A DNA stretch of 58,335 nucleotides from Burkholderiales bacterium (GTDB lineage Bacteria; Pseudomonadota; Gammaproteobacteria; Burkholderiales; Burkholderiaceae_E): contig CANKWX010000016.1 of NCBI GenBank assembly GCA_947487165.1, positions 1 through 58,335 of the forward strand. The letters run 5' to 3'. Below the pieces are notes generated by a model. That model was not told the origin of the DNA. It worked only from the letters and a program-made list of their open reading frames with translations, and did no database searches. The position numbers and the translations under genes are program-made. Shown here one piece after another: positions 47,268 through 57,411 of this stretch. Numbering within the stretch: the stretch's first letter is position 1; each line of letters opens with the position of its first letter.

Positions 47268-47676
47268 GCGCCGGGCGCTCGGTTGCGCTGGTGGCCTGAT
47301 CGCCCGCCGGGTCGTTGCCGGTTCGCGGCAACTCGACATGACCGCTTTCGGGCAGCGGCGGACGCATCTTGGGGTTGGCGTCAAGCATCGCTTTGGCCAT
47401 CTGGTGAGCCGAGATCGGCGCGGTCATGAACACGAACACCGCAATCAGCGCCTGATGAATCACGGCCATCTCCGAGATCCAGCTCAGATAGATCATTGAC
47501 CCGAGCAGCACGCCGCCGACTCCCAGGGTGCTGGTCTTGGTGGGGGCATGCAGTCGGGTGAAAAACGTTCTGAACCGCACCAGTCCGAGTGCACCGAGCA
47601 CGGCGGTCAAGCCGCCGAAGATCAGCAGGGCGCTGATCAGGATTTCGATCCAGCGCGGCAATTCAGCGACGGTCAT
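47260..47676 (-). CDS. mnhG: Na+/H+ antiporter subunit G
   Basis: 138 aa, three hydrophobic segments, then a polar C-terminal tail. The GALGLVRFRTFFTRLHAPTKTSTLG motif is diagnostic for MnhG/PhaG/MrpG. Last subunit of the multisubunit antiporter; 78 bases separate it from mnhF. That gap contains a 14-base direct repeat, GCTCAGTCATGGTC, at 47725-47738 and 47753-47766. Confidence 0.92.
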   Translation of the reverse strand: MTVAELPRWIEILISALLIFGGLTAVLGALGLVRFRTFFTRLHAPTKTSTLGVGGVLLGSMIYLSWISEMAVIHQALIAVFVFMTAPISAHQMAKAMLDANPKMRPPLPESGHVELPRTGNDPAGDQATSATERPAQS

Positions 47677-47754
47677 GGCAGTGGCCTTCGAGGGTCATGG
47701 CGGCTGGCGCGGCGTGGCTCATTTGCTCAGTCATGGTCGCGCAGTTATCGTCGC

Positions 47755-48030
47755 TCAGTCATGGTCAATCACGTCGCCGCGGCCCACAAAGCGCGCCGTC
47801 ACCACCGTGCCGATGAAGCCCAGCATTGCCATCAGCAGCGCGGCTTCGAAATAGAGTTGCGTGGCGAACTTCAGGCCGAGCAGGATCACGACCGCGATGG
47901 CATTGGTGTAGAGCGTCTCGAGTGCGAGCACGCGGTCGAGGAGGTCGGGCCCCCGCAGCAATCGCCAGGCGGCCAGCAGCATGGCCACGGCAAACAGCAA
48001 CAGCGCGAACGAAATGGCCATGCCGATCAT
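47755..48030 (-). CDS. mnhF: Na+/H+ antiporter subunit F
   Basis: 91 aa, three transmembrane helices. The RLLRGPDLLDRVLALETLYTNAI motif and FEAALLMAMLGFIGTVVTARF are typical of MnhF/MrpF. Its ATG overlaps the mnhE stop by four bases. Confidence 0.93.
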   Translation of the reverse strand: MIGMAISFALLLFAVAMLLAAWRLLRGPDLLDRVLALETLYTNAIAVVILLGLKFATQLYFEAALLMAMLGFIGTVVTARFVGRGDVIDHD

Positions 48031-48548
48031 TCGAAAATCTCCCGGACAGGGGTTTCATAGCGAGTCTTGATGAGTGCGGCCAGCGCCGGCGGATCGTCGA
48101 CATCGAGCCCATGGACGAGCAGCCACTTGCGGTCATCCGACAGTTCGGCCGAGACGGTTCCAGGCGTCATCGTGACGATTGCGCACAGCAGGGTGATCGA
48201 GCCGGGTTGCTGAAGATCGAGCCTGACCCAGACGAAACCGGGCCGAAGGCGATCGGGGCGACCGAGAATCAGACCGGCTACCTGGCGGTTAGAGGTGACG
48301 ATATCGGCGACCACAGTGGCGAAAAGCCGCGCGGCCATGGTGAGGCGCCGTCCGAGGGGGGCCTTGCCGCTACCGTGCGCAAGAAGGTGGCTGGCGCTTG
48401 CCCAGCGGGCCAGGGCAATCGCCAGCACGCCGCCCAGGAGCAGGTGCCCGGGCGCCACCGACTGGTTGAGCAGCAGCCAGGTCAGCCACAGCCACAGCGC
48501 CGTCCAGGGGCGAGGCAGCAGCTTCCTGAGCAGACCGGTGACTGTCAT
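48027..48548 (-). CDS. mnhE: Na+/H+ antiporter subunit E
   Basis: 173 aa. The N-terminal helices (WTALWLWLTWLLLNQSVAPGHLLLG) and the cytoplasmic part with LCAIVTMTPGTVSAELSDD and LLVHGLDVDD match MnhE. The frame is open far upstream inside mnhD, so the ATG at 48548 was chosen because it gives the family N-terminus and overlaps the mnhD stop by four bases. Confidence 0.92.
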   Translation of the reverse strand: MTVTGLLRKLLPRPWTALWLWLTWLLLNQSVAPGHLLLGGVLAIALARWASASHLLAHGSGKAPLGRRLTMAARLFATVVADIVTSNRQVAGLILGRPDRLRPGFVWVRLDLQQPGSITLLCAIVTMTPGTVSAELSDDRKWLLVHGLDVDDPPALAALIKTRYETPVREIFE

Positions 48549-50107
48549 CGAAAGGTTTGCGGTGAGGGTTGATGCGGCCCGGGCCGAGCTCCGGTGGTCA
48601 GTACGTCGTCGATCAGGGCATCGGTTTGCAGAAGATCCTGCGCGGTGGCTTGAGCGTAGCGTTGCAGCGGCGCCGAGCCGATCGCAAGTGCGGCAATCAG
48701 CGCCAGCGTGATCGTTGCCGGCAGCGCATCGCGCCAGCTGACGCTGCCGGCATCGGGCGCAGGCGGCCCGTCCGATTTCCAGAACAGCGTGCTGCCGGCG
48801 CGCGCCAGCGCGATCAGCCCCAGCAGGCTGCCTGCCAGAATGATGAACCAGAGCCAGCTGATCGTGCCGACGACCCCCTGCAGGCCGTCGTCCGGCAGCA
48901 TCGACAGCAACAACATCGCTTTGCCGATGAAGCCGCCGAAGGGCGGCATCCCGGCGACCGCAATTGCGCTCAGGAAAAAGAGGCCGCCGACCAGCGCCGG
49001 GCGCAGCGGGGCCGGGCCGGTCAGCAGTCGGTCGCCTGCGCGCTCGCCGCGACTGCGCGCGACCAGCCCGGCCACCAGGAACAAGGCTGCCGCCGACAGC
49101 GTGGTGTGCGGCAGATAGTAGACCGCCGCGGCGATCGAGGCCTCGCTTGCCCGCCCGATGCCGATCAGCAGGAAGGCGGCCGATGCCATCACCAGCACCG
49201 ACGCGAGTTTGCGCAGGTCGGTGCCGGCCAGCGCGCACACCATGGCCAGCAGATAGCCTGCCGCCGCCGGCGCCACGATCCAGGGGAAGGCGACCTCGGC
49301 CAGCGCCCCGGCCGATGCGCCGAAGACCAGCGTGAACAGCCGCAACACTGCGTAGATTCCGACCTTGGTCATCACTGCAAAGAGGGCCGCAACCGCCGGA
49401 CCCGCCGGGCCGTAGGTGCCTGGCAACCAGAAGCCCAGCGGCAGGATGGCCGCCTTCAGGCAAAAGACCGTCAGCAGCAGCAGCGCGCCGGTGTGGGCGA
49501 GCGTGACGCCCGCGCCGTCGAGCTGCGCCACCCGCAGCGCCAGATCGGCGAAGTTCAGCGTTCCGGTCACGCCGTAGAGCAGGCTCGCGCCGATCAGAAA
49601 CAGCGCCGATCCGACCAGGTTGAGGGTGACTGTGGTCAGTCCGGCGCGGATGCGTTCTGAGCCGTCACCGTGAACCAGCAGACCATAGGAGGCAATCAGC
49701 AGCGCTTCGAAGAAGACAAAAAGATTGAACAGGTCACCGGTCAGGAAGGCGCCGTTCAGGCCCATCAGCTGGATCTGCATCAGCGGATGGAAATGCTCGC
49801 CGCGTCGGTCCCAACCGCTCTGAGCGGTCGCCAGCGTAATCAGTGCCAACAGGCTGGTCAGCATCACCATCAGGACCGACAGCCGATCGGCGACCAGCAC
49901 GATGCCCCAGGGCGCCGGCCAGTTGCCCACCAGATAGACACTGCGCCAGCCGTCAGCGGCCAGCGTCAGCATCCAGGCCGCGCAGCCGGCCACCAGCACG
50001 GCCGACAGCCAGGCCAGTGCCCGCTGCGAGCCGATCCGCCGGTCGATCAGCATCAGCGCGGCCACCAGGGCCGGCAGGATCACCGGGACGATCGGCGCAT
50101 GGTTCAT
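48545..50107 (-). CDS. mnhD: Na+/H+ antiporter subunit D
   Basis: 520 aa, about 14 transmembrane helices; homologous to complex I subunit NuoM/NuoN. The conserved helix pair has the expected Lys and Glu (CLKAAILPLGFWLPGTYGPAG; VMTKVGIYAVLRLFTL), with AGMPPFGGFIGK later. It forms part of the ion-translocating core with subunit A. The ATG at 50107 gives MNHAPIVPVILP and overlaps mnhC by four bases. Confidence 0.94.
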   Translation of the reverse strand: MNHAPIVPVILPALVAALMLIDRRIGSQRALAWLSAVLVAGCAAWMLTLAADGWRSVYLVGNWPAPWGIVLVADRLSVLMVMLTSLLALITLATAQSGWDRRGEHFHPLMQIQLMGLNGAFLTGDLFNLFVFFEALLIASYGLLVHGDGSERIRAGLTTVTLNLVGSALFLIGASLLYGVTGTLNFADLALRVAQLDGAGVTLAHTGALLLLTVFCLKAAILPLGFWLPGTYGPAGPAVAALFAVMTKVGIYAVLRLFTLVFGASAGALAEVAFPWIVAPAAAGYLLAMVCALAGTDLRKLASVLVMASAAFLLIGIGRASEASIAAAVYYLPHTTLSAAALFLVAGLVARSRGERAGDRLLTGPAPLRPALVGGLFFLSAIAVAGMPPFGGFIGKAMLLLSMLPDDGLQGVVGTISWLWFIILAGSLLGLIALARAGSTLFWKSDGPPAPDAGSVSWRDALPATITLALIAALAIGSAPLQRYAQATAQDLLQTDALIDDVLTTGARPGPHQPSPQTFR

Positions 50108-50478
50108 CCGACGTCCGGCCGATCGGAGGGGGCAGGGTCGCGAGGCGCTGGTGCGTCGATCAGGTCGTTGCCGCCGGCAGCATGCTGACGCACCGCAAGA
50201 ACCAGCAGCAGGGCGGTCATCGCAAAGCCGATCACGATGGCGGTCAGCGCCAGTGCCTGCGGCAGCGGATCGGCCAGGCTGGCGAGCTTGTCGGCGCTGC
50301 CCTGGGTCACGATCGGTGCGCCACCGATAGTGAGGCGACCCATCGAAAAGATGAAGAGGTTGACCGCATACGAGATCAGGGTCAGGCCGAGCACCACATC
50401 GAAGCTGCGCGGGCGCAACACCAGGTAGATGCCGCCCGCCATCATCACGCCGATCCCGCTGGCCATCAGAAGTTCCAT
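50104..50478 (-). CDS. mnhC: Na+/H+ antiporter subunit C
   Basis: 124 aa, three transmembrane helices; NuoK-like. The GGIYLVLRPRSFDVVLGLTLISYAVNLFIF motif and DPLPQALALTAIVIGFAMTALLL are diagnostic. It starts two bases after the stop of the fused A/B subunit. Confidence 0.94.
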   Translation of the reverse strand: MELLMASGIGVMMAGGIYLVLRPRSFDVVLGLTLISYAVNLFIFSMGRLTIGGAPIVTQGSADKLASLADPLPQALALTAIVIGFAMTALLLVLAVRQHAAGGNDLIDAPAPRDPAPSDRPDVG

Positions 50479-50480
50479 GA

Positions 50481-53351
50481 TCAGGCTCCTCGCGCCAGTC
50501 GACCGATGCCTGCCAGCGCCAGCACGGTGGCACCCACCACGCTCAGATAGACGCCGAGATCAAAGGCAGCGGCGCTTGCCAGCGGCAACTCGCCCACGAT
50601 CGGCAGATGGGGATGAACGAAGCTTGAGGTCAGGAAGGGATAGCCGAGCAGCCAGCTGCCCAGTCCGGTCAGACAGGCGATCAGCAGACCCAGGCCGATC
50701 GTGGTGTGCAGCCAGCTGAGCTTTTTGGCCAGGGCCGAGTCGCTCATCCCCGGTCCTGGCGCAAACGCCTGCGCGCCATTGGAGACCGTCTGCAGCATCA
50801 GTACGATCGCGGTGATCAGCCCGGCGATGAAGCCACCGCCCGGCAGGTTGTGCCCGCGCAAAAAGAAATAGACCGAGACCATCAGCGCAAAGGGCAGCAG
50901 GATCCGGGCGGTGGTCGCCAGCATCAGCGGATGGCGCTGCTCAAGGGCGGCCAGGCGGCCGGTGCGGGCCGGCCCGGTCACCGGTGCGAGCGACAGCCGG
51001 GCGATCAGGTCGTGGATCACCAGGCCGGCGGCCGCCATGACGAAGGACTCGCCGAAAGTGTCGAAGCCGCGAAAGTCGACGATGATGACATTGGTCGCGT
51101 TGGTGCCGCCGCCCTCCGGCAGGGCCCTGGTCAGGAAGAACTCAGACAGGCTGCTGGCGGGTCTGAGCATGGTCGCCCAGGCGATCACGCCGATGCCGAT
51201 ACCGGCGGTTGCGGCGATCACGCCGTCGCGCAGCTTGCGCCGATCGTCGAGTTCACGCGGCGATCGTGAGGGCAGATAGCGCAGCGCGAGCATCATGACC
51301 AGCATGGTGGCCACCTCGACCAGCAACTGGGTGAGCGCCAGATCGGGCGCCGAAAACCACACGAAGGTCAGACTCACCACCAGGCCGAGCGCACCGACCG
51401 TCACCAGCGCCGGCAGTCGGGCCCGAGCCAGAATCACGCTGGCCACGGTCGCCGCCACACCGATCGTCCACATGGCGAGTGCGATGAGGCTGATGCCCTC
51501 AAAGGGGTTGGTCGTGATGCCGGCAAGCGGCGACGGGCCGAGCAGCCAGGGCAGGGCCCCGGCGGCAATGGCCACGCAGACCGTCAGGAGCAGGTTGGTC
51601 CGGGTACCGATGCCGTCGAGCGATGCATTCACCCGACGCGCCGAAGCGATCAGGGTCGCCATCGTCTGCTCGAAAAGCCGTTTGCCCGCGCCTTCGTCGT
51701 CATCGGTGGTGTGCAGACTGTACTGGCGCTGCAGCCAGCCATAGAGCAGCGCTCCGCCAAACAGCGCCGCAACGCTCATTGCCAGCGGCGCATTGAAACC
51801 GTGCCAGATCGCCAGCGAAAACTCGGGCGGCGGGCCGCCCAGCATGTCGCGCGCGCCCATGGCCAGCAGCGGGCCGATCGTCAGTTGCGGCACGAGGCCG
51901 ACCACCAGGCAGATCACGACCAGCATCTCGACCGGCACGCGCATGAAGCGCGGCGGCTCATGCGGCGTGCGGGGCAGGTCAACCGGCGCGCCGTTGAAAA
52001 ACACATCGTGGATGAAGCGCGCCGAATAGGCGACCGACAGGGCGGCGGCCAGCGCTGCGACGGCCGGCACCAGAAAGCGCACCGTTCGTGACCCTTCGAC
52101 CGCGAGCGCTTCTTCAAAAAACATTTCTTTCGAAAGAAACCCATTGAGCAGCGGCACGCCGGCCATCGAGGCAGCGGCAACGATCGCCAGGGTTGCGGTG
52201 ATCGGCATCGTGCGCCACAGGCCGTTGATGCGCCGCATGTCGCGGGTGCCGGTCTCGTGGTCGATGATGCCTGCGGCCATGAAGAGCGAGGCCTTGAAGG
52301 TCGCATGGTTGAGCAGGTGAAAGAGCGCGGCCACCGCGGCAAGCGGCGAGTTCAGGCCGAGCAGCATGGTGATCAACCCGAGCTGGCTGATGGTTGAATA
52401 GGCCAGCAGGCCTTTGAGGTCGTGCTTGAAGATCGCGTTCCAGGCGCCCACCAGAAGGGTGATGCCGCCTGCGATCGTCACGCTGTAGAACCACAGATCG
52501 GTGCCCGAGAGCACCGGATAGAGCCTTGCCAGCAGAAAGATGCCGGCCTTGACCATGGTGGCCGAGTGCAGATAGGCCGATGCAGGGGTGGGCGCCGCCA
52601 TCGCCTGCGGCAGCCAGAAATGAAAGGGGAATTGGGCCGACTTGGTGAAGGCGCCGATCAGGATCAGGCCGAGGCAGACCGGATACATTGGATGCGCCCG
52701 CACGATGTCGCCCGCGCCGAGCACGGTGTCGAGATCGAAGCCACCGGCGATCGAGCCGAGCATCAGCAGGCCGGCGAGCAGTGCGAGGCCGCCGAAACCG
52801 GTGATGGTGAGCGCCATGCGCGCGCCCTGACGGGCATCGCGGCGGTGCTGCCAGAAGCCGATCAGCAAAAAGGAGATCAGACTGGTCAGCTCCCAGGCCA
52901 TCGCGAGGACGATCAGGTTGTCGGCCAGCGCAATCCCGAGCATCGCGCCCATGAAAGCCATCAGCAGCGCGTAAAAGCGCGCGGTGCGATCGTCGGGCGA
53001 CAGGTAGTAGCGGGCATAGAGCACCACCAGCAGACCGATACCGACGATCAGGCCGCTAAAAAGCAGCGCCAGGCCGTCAAGGCGCAGACCGAAGCCCACG
53101 CCGAGCGCCGGCAGCCAGGCCCAGCTTGCCCGGGCAGGCGTGCCCGCAATGACCTCGGCGGCGAGTGCCAGCAAGGCCAGCGCCGACAGCCCTGCTGCCG
53201 CGCCGGCGATCCAGGCCGACCGCTGCAGCTGAGCCTTCTCGGCGGCCACGGCTTGCGACAGTTCGAGCGGGCGTGGCGTCGACGCCAGCGCGGCCAGGAT
53301 CAGCGCGCCGGCGAAGGGACTGACCAGCAGCAGGAGCAGTAAATTGGCCAT
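50481..53351 (-). CDS. mnhA: Na+/H+ antiporter subunit A/B fusion
   Basis: 956 aa. The A part (about residues 1-780) resembles NuoL, with [30 protein letters not shown] in parts and a following MbhE/MbhD-like segment (YDLALTQLL-type: [17 protein letters not shown]). The C-terminal 140 residues match MnhB ([33 protein letters not shown]). The A-B fusion is the PhaAB/group 2 arrangement of Mrp antiporters. These exchange cytoplasmic Na+ or K+ for protons. The ATG at 53351 was chosen since the upstream frame reads antisense into uup. Confidence 0.93.
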   Translation of the reverse strand: MANLLLLLLVSPFAGALILAALASTPRPLELSQAVAAEKAQLQRSAWIAGAAAGLSALALLALAAEVIAGTPARASWAWLPALGVGFGLRLDGLALLFSGLIVGIGLLVVLYARYYLSPDDRTARFYALLMAFMGAMLGIALADNLIVLAMAWELTSLISFLLIGFWQHRRDARQGARMALTITGFGGLALLAGLLMLGSIAGGFDLDTVLGAGDIVRAHPMYPVCLGLILIGAFTKSAQFPFHFWLPQAMAAPTPASAYLHSATMVKAGIFLLARLYPVLSGTDLWFYSVTIAGGITLLVGAWNAIFKHDLKGLLAYSTISQLGLITMLLGLNSPLAAVAALFHLLNHATFKASLFMAAGIIDHETGTRDMRRINGLWRTMPITATLAIVAAASMAGVPLLNGFLSKEMFFEEALAVEGSRTVRFLVPAVAALAAALSVAYSARFIHDVFFNGAPVDLPRTPHEPPRFMRVPVEMLVVICLVVGLVPQLTIGPLLAMGARDMLGGPPPEFSLAIWHGFNAPLAMSVAALFGGALLYGWLQRQYSLHTTDDDEGAGKRLFEQTMATLIASARRVNASLDGIGTRTNLLLTVCVAIAAGALPWLLGPSPLAGITTNPFEGISLIALAMWTIGVAATVASVILARARLPALVTVGALGLVVSLTFVWFSAPDLALTQLLVEVATMLVMMLALRYLPSRSPRELDDRRKLRDGVIAATAGIGIGVIAWATMLRPASSLSEFFLTRALPEGGGTNATNVIIVDFRGFDTFGESFVMAAAGLVIHDLIARLSLAPVTGPARTGRLAALEQRHPLMLATTARILLPFALMVSVYFFLRGHNLPGGGFIAGLITAIVLMLQTVSNGAQAFAPGPGMSDSALAKKLSWLHTTIGLGLLIACLTGLGSWLLGYPFLTSSFVHPHLPIVGELPLASAAAFDLGVYLSVVGATVLALAGIGRLARGA

Positions 53352-53435
53352 TCGGGATTTCAGCCGGCCGCGCTGCCTCGTTTGACGCAAGGGCCGCGGA
53401 TGCTTGAAGAAATTGAAGCGATGTTCGAACCGACG

Positions 53436-53441
53436 AGTATA
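53436..53441 (-). promoter_or_regulatory. Candidate -10 of the mnh operon
   Basis: On the minus strand TATACT, 84 bases before the mnhA ATG, with a weak TTCGTT 17 bases upstream. The same bases on the plus strand (TATAGC, with TTGAAG at 53413) could start uup transcription. The 133-base divergent gap holds no gene. Confidence 0.4.
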
Positions 53442-53484
53442 GCGAGCCGCCGTGACGCAACGAAGTTCCGGTATCGTGCGGCCG

Positions 53485-55335
53485 ATGAGTGCCTCCTCCC
53501 TGCTGACCCTGGTCGACGCCCAACTGGCGTTCGGCGACCTGCCCCTGCTTGATTCCGCGGGATTTTCCTTGCTCTCGGGCGAACGAATCGGACTGATTGG
53601 TCGCAATGGCACCGGCAAGTCCTCGTTGCTGTCGGTTATTGCCGGGCGATTGCCGCTTGACGACGGTCTGATGCAGCGGCGTGACGGTCTGAAGATCGGT
53701 GCGGTCGAGCAGGAGCCGGTGCTGCCGGTGGCCGACACCCTGCACGACAGCCTGCTCGAGCGCGGCCAGCTCGAGGCCTTCGACGACGAGCGCGAGCGCT
53801 GGCGGGTGCAGGCCCGGCTGTCCGAGTATCTGCAGCGATTCGGTCTGAATGAAGTTGCCGACCCGGCGACCGCCTCGGGCGGCGAACGCAAGCGTGCGGC
53901 ACTGGCGCTGGCTTTTGCGCTGGAGCCCGATCTGCTGCTGCTCGACGAGCCGACCAACCATCTCGATATTGCCGGCATCGAGCTCCTCGAAGAGCTGCTC
54001 AAGCGTGTGCCGGCAGCGATCATCATTACCCACGACCGTTTCTTTCTCGACTCGGTGGTCACCCGCATCGTCGAACTCGATCGCGGCGTGCTGCGCTCGT
54101 TTCCGGGCAATTTCACGGCCTATCAGCGCCTGCGCGCCGAGCAGCTCGCCGCCGAGCGCACCGCGGCCCAGAAGTTCGACAAGTTCTGGGCGCAGGAAGA
54201 GGTCTGGATCCGCAAGGGCGTCGAGGCTCGTCGCACCCGCAACGAGGGCCGTGTGCGCCGCCTTGAGCAGTTGCGCCGCGACCGCGACGCCCGTCGCGAC
54301 AAGATGGGCACGGTGCGCATGGCGATCGACCCGGGCGAGCGCAGCGGCAAGCTGGTGGCCGAGCTCGAAGGCATCAGCAAGACCTTTGCCGGACGCCCGG
54401 TGGTCAAGGACCTGTCGCTCAACCTGATGCGGGGCGACCATCTCGGCCTGATCGGCCCCAACGGTGCCGGCAAGTCGACCATCCTCAAATTGATCCTGGG
54501 TACGCTCGAGCCTGATGCCGGCAAGCGCCGCCTGGGCACGCAGTTGCAGGTGGCTTATTTTGATCAGATGCGCGAGCAGCTCGATCCTGAAAAGACCGTG
54601 GCCGAGACGATCAGCCCCGGCTCCGAATGGGTCGAGATCGGCGGCGAACGCAAGCATGTCATGAGCTATCTCGGCGACTTCCTGTTTCCGCCGCGCCGCG
54701 CGCAGTCGCCGGTACGCATGCTCTCGGGCGGCGAACGCAACCGCCTGCTGCTGGCGCGCCTCTTTGCCCGTCCGGCCAATCTGCTGGTGCTCGACGAGCC
54801 GACCAACGACCTTGACATCGAGTCGCTCGAGCTCCTCGAAGACACGCTGCAAAGCTACACCGGCACACTGCTGCTGGTGAGTCACGACCGGGCTTTTCTC
54901 GATAACGTTGCCACCCAGGTGCTGGTCGCCGAGGGTGAGGGCCACTGGCGTGAATATGTCGGCGGCTATTCCGACTGGCTTCGCATGCGCGCTGCGCCTT
55001 CGCCGCAGGTCATTCCGAACGATCCGATGCGGGGCGGCCGGGGGCGCGACGGCGGTCCCGCCGCAGCGGCGAGTCCGGCCGCGCCGGCCGTGCGTGCGCG
55101 CAAGCTCGGTTTCAAGGAGCAGCGTGAGCTGCAGGCGCTGCCGGCAAAGATCGCCGCGCTTGAAACCGAGCAGGCGACGCTGGCGGCCGCGATTGCCGAT
55201 CCGGCCTACTACAGCCGCGATGTGAAGGCTCAGCGGACCGACCAGGATCGACTGCAGGCGATCGAGACCGAACTGTTGTCGCTGCTCGAGAAGTGGGAGT
55301 TGCTCGAACAGCGTGCCGGGTCGGCGGGAGAGTGA
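53485..55335 (+). CDS. uup: ABC-F ATPase Uup
   Basis: 616 aa with two ABC domains and no membrane segments. Walker A motifs GRNGTGKSS and GPNGAGKST, signatures SGGERKR and LSGGERNR, and Walker [13 protein letters not shown] and [11 protein letters not shown] are all intact. The linker between them has charged helices, and a C-terminal coiled-coil domain (about 535-610) separates Uup from other ABC-F proteins. Uup acts on ribosomes or branched DNA intermediates. The start at 53485 ([13 protein letters not shown]) is preferred over 53452. Confidence 0.93.
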   Translation: MSASSLLTLVDAQLAFGDLPLLDSAGFSLLSGERIGLIGRNGTGKSSLLSVIAGRLPLDDGLMQRRDGLKIGAVEQEPVLPVADTLHDSLLERGQLEAFDDERERWRVQARLSEYLQRFGLNEVADPATASGGERKRAALALAFALEPDLLLLDEPTNHLDIAGIELLEELLKRVPAAIIITHDRFFLDSVVTRIVELDRGVLRSFPGNFTAYQRLRAEQLAAERTAAQKFDKFWAQEEVWIRKGVEARRTRNEGRVRRLEQLRRDRDARRDKMGTVRMAIDPGERSGKLVAELEGISKTFAGRPVVKDLSLNLMRGDHLGLIGPNGAGKSTILKLILGTLEPDAGKRRLGTQLQVAYFDQMREQLDPEKTVAETISPGSEWVEIGGERKHVMSYLGDFLFPPRRAQSPVRMLSGGERNRLLLARLFARPANLLVLDEPTNDLDIESLELLEDTLQSYTGTLLLVSHDRAFLDNVATQVLVAEGEGHWREYVGGYSDWLRMRAAPSPQVIPNDPMRGGRGRDGGPAAAASPAAPAVRARKLGFKEQRELQALPAKIAALETEQATLAAAIADPAYYSRDVKAQRTDQDRLQAIETELLSLLEKWELLEQRAGSAGE

Positions 55336-55343
55336 GTCACCAA

Positions 55344-56372
55344 GTGAGCGACAGGACGAGCGACAGGACGAGCCATCAGGCCGGTCTTGCCGGTCTGATG
55401 GCGACGATGCTGCTTGCGGTGGCGCTTGGTGGTCCGCCGGCGCATGCCGCCGATGGCCGTCTGCTCGGCCTCGAAGTCCAGCTCGACAACGATCAGTTCG
55501 CCTTCACGCCCGCTTCGCAGGAGCGCTGGTACACCAGTGGCGTCTTTGCCCGCTGGGCGCTCGAATCCGACCCGGCCGATGTCGATGCCCGGCTGTCGGC
55601 TGCCTGGTGCGCCAATGTCATCGGCTGCGACGCCGGTGCGCGCACGGCCCGCGTCTGGAGCATCGGCCAGGCGATGTTCACGCCTGCCTATCTCAGCACC
55701 ACCGCGCCGCAGCCCTACGACTGGCCCTATGCCGCGGCGCTCTCGGCGACGCTCTCAAGCGTTGTTTATGGTGAGCGCACGCGCCAGAGTCTGGGCCTGT
55801 CGCTCGGCGTGATCGGTCCGGCGGCGCTGGGTGAGCCGGTGCAGAATACGGTCCACCGGATCATCAGCAATCCCCTGCCGCTGGGTTGGGGGCTGCAGGT
55901 CCGGGCCCAGCCGGTGCTTGAGTTCAACTGGTCGGGGATGGTGGCGACCCCGATTTCGCCGGGTCGCTTCGATCTGGTGAGCCGAGCGCTGGTGCAGCTC
56001 GGCAATCCGGTGACGCAGGCCGGTGTGGGTGCGATGGTGCGCGCCGGAGCCTTGCCGCAGGGCCCAGAATGGCCTGGCGAGATGGCGCTGTCGCGCCGTC
56101 CGCAGGGGCTTCATGTCTATGCCGGTGCGCAAGTGCGCGGTGTCGCCCGCAACATCCTGATCGACGGCGCCACCTATGGCTACGACTCGCTCATCGAGCA
56201 TCGACCGTGGGTGGCTGAGGCGATCAGCGGTGCGTCCTGGGCCTTCAGCAAGACCTGGTCGGTCGACTATGCGCTGTCGGTCAGAACCGTCGAATTCACC
56301 GCGCCGCTTGAGCCGCGTGCGCTCAACCCGCAGCGCATCGGCATGATCCTGCTGCGCTGGACGCCGCACTGA
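55344..56372 (+). CDS. LpxR-like lipid A 3'-O-deacylase (DUF2219)
   Basis: 342 aa from the GTG at 55344. A signal peptide (hydrophobic LAGLMATMLLAVALGG, ending AHA) precedes the mature barrel. The catalytic Asn-Asp region is VQLDNDQFAFTPASQERWYTSG, and the later GPAALGEPVQNTVHRII...PLGWGLQ stretch carries the conserved His. LpxR removes the 3'-acyloxyacyl group of lipid A at the outer membrane. The start is uncertain: GTG at 55332 overlaps the uup stop, GTG at 55344 has GGGAGAG about 11 bases upstream, and the first ATG (55398) would shorten the leader. Confidence 0.78.
   Translation: MSDRTSDRTSHQAGLAGLMATMLLAVALGGPPAHAADGRLLGLEVQLDNDQFAFTPASQERWYTSGVFARWALESDPADVDARLSAAWCANVIGCDAGARTARVWSIGQAMFTPAYLSTTAPQPYDWPYAAALSATLSSVVYGERTRQSLGLSLGVIGPAALGEPVQNTVHRIISNPLPLGWGLQVRAQPVLEFNWSGMVATPISPGRFDLVSRALVQLGNPVTQAGVGAMVRAGALPQGPEWPGEMALSRRPQGLHVYAGAQVRGVARNILIDGATYGYDSLIEHRPWVAEAISGASWAFSKTWSVDYALSVRTVEFTAPLEPRALNPQRIGMILLRWTPH
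55347..55370. repeat. 12-base tandem duplication in the LpxR-like leader
   Basis: AGCGACAGGACG occurs twice in a row at 55347-55358 and 55359-55370, in frame within the signal-peptide N-region (Ser-Asp-Arg-Thr). Confidence 0.85.
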
Positions 56373-56388
56373 GTTGCCGCACTGAGTT
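56363..56388. repeat. 13-base duplication across a stop codon
   Basis: GCCGCACTGAGTT is repeated exactly at 56363-56375 and 56376-56388. The first copy contains the TGA stop of the LpxR-like gene (56370-56372); the second is an untranslated copy in the 31-base gap before the convergent transporter gene. Confidence 0.9.
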
Positions 56389-56403
56389 GCTGGCTTCGGG
56401 GCG

Positions 56404-57396
56404 TCAGCCCCGCTCTCTCAGTCGAGCGATCTCACGCTTGAAGAAGGGATAGACCAGTGGCGCGGCCACCAGCCCCTGGACGCCGAACAGTGCCTCGCCG
56501 GTCAGCATGGCGGCCAGGATCTCCCAGGACGCCACCTGCACCTGCGAGCCGACGGTGCGGGCATTAATGAAGTATTCGGCCTTGTGGATCGCGATCAGAA
56601 ACAAGAGCGAGGCGAGCGCCACCGCCGGTGCCACTGCCAGCGAAATCAGCGTCATCAGAATATTGGCGAGCAAATTGCCTGCCACCGGCATGATGCCGGT
56701 CACCAGCGTGAACAGGCAGAGCAGCCCACGAAACGGCAGCACATAGCCGAATGCCGGCAGCACTGCAAAGAGGTAGAGCGCGGTCATCGTGGTGTTGAAT
56801 AGCGCGATGCGGCCCTGGGCCAGCACCACCCTCTCGAGCACCATCAGCAGCCGGCCCAGGAAGCGGTCTTCGGCCATCAGCATGCCCGGGCGCCAGGTGG
56901 CCGCCGCCGCCATGGCACCGACCAGGATCGCGAAGATGCCCTGTGCCAGCGCATGAGCGACTTTGCTGCCCAGCCCGCCGATGCTGGCCGCGTGCTGGCG
57001 CAGCCAGTCGAAGACCCGGGTCCGCAACTCGACAAGGTCATTGGGAATCGACTCGGCAAGGCTTGCGGGCAGGGCCACACGCAGGGCGTCAAGCGAATCC
57101 TCGATGCGCATCAGAAAGGTTCGCAATTCCTCGCCCGATGAGAGCGCTACCGTCCAGGTGACCAGCCCCGCGAAGGCGGCGCACACCAGCGTGCCGACGA
57201 CTGCGCCACTCAAGGCGGAGACCGTGCGGCTGACGCCGAAGCGCCCGGCGAGGCGGTCGGCGAGCAGGCAGCTCCAGGCATAGACCAGCATGCCAAGCAG
57301 TACCGGCACCAGCAGCCGCTGCCAGAGAATCAGCAGCGCGGCCAAGCCGGTCAGAACCAGGCGCAGGTAATCGGGACGCAGATTGAGCGGATTCAA
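56404..57396 (-). CDS. AI-2E/PerM family transporter
   Basis: 330 aa, about seven to eight hydrophobic segments, AI-2E transporter family (UPF0118). The C-terminal half has the family pattern FNTTMTALYLFAVLPAFGY, GIMPVAGNLLANILMTL and NARTVGSQVQVASWEILAA. Members include autoinducer-2 exporters and Na+/H+ antiporters; the substrate here is open. It converges on the LpxR-like gene; the methyltransferase lies upstream on the same strand. Confidence 0.84.
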   Translation of the reverse strand: MNPLNLRPDYLRLVLTGLAALLILWQRLLVPVLLGMLVYAWSCLLADRLAGRFGVSRTVSALSGAVVGTLVCAAFAGLVTWTVALSSGEELRTFLMRIEDSLDALRVALPASLAESIPNDLVELRTRVFDWLRQHAASIGGLGSKVAHALAQGIFAILVGAMAAAATWRPGMLMAEDRFLGRLLMVLERVVLAQGRIALFNTTMTALYLFAVLPAFGYVLPFRGLLCLFTLVTGIMPVAGNLLANILMTLISLAVAPAVALASLLFLIAIHKAEYFINARTVGSQVQVASWEILAAMLTGEALFGVQGLVAAPLVYPFFKREIARLRERG

Positions 57397-57411
57397 GGCG
57401 GGTCGCTGCGC

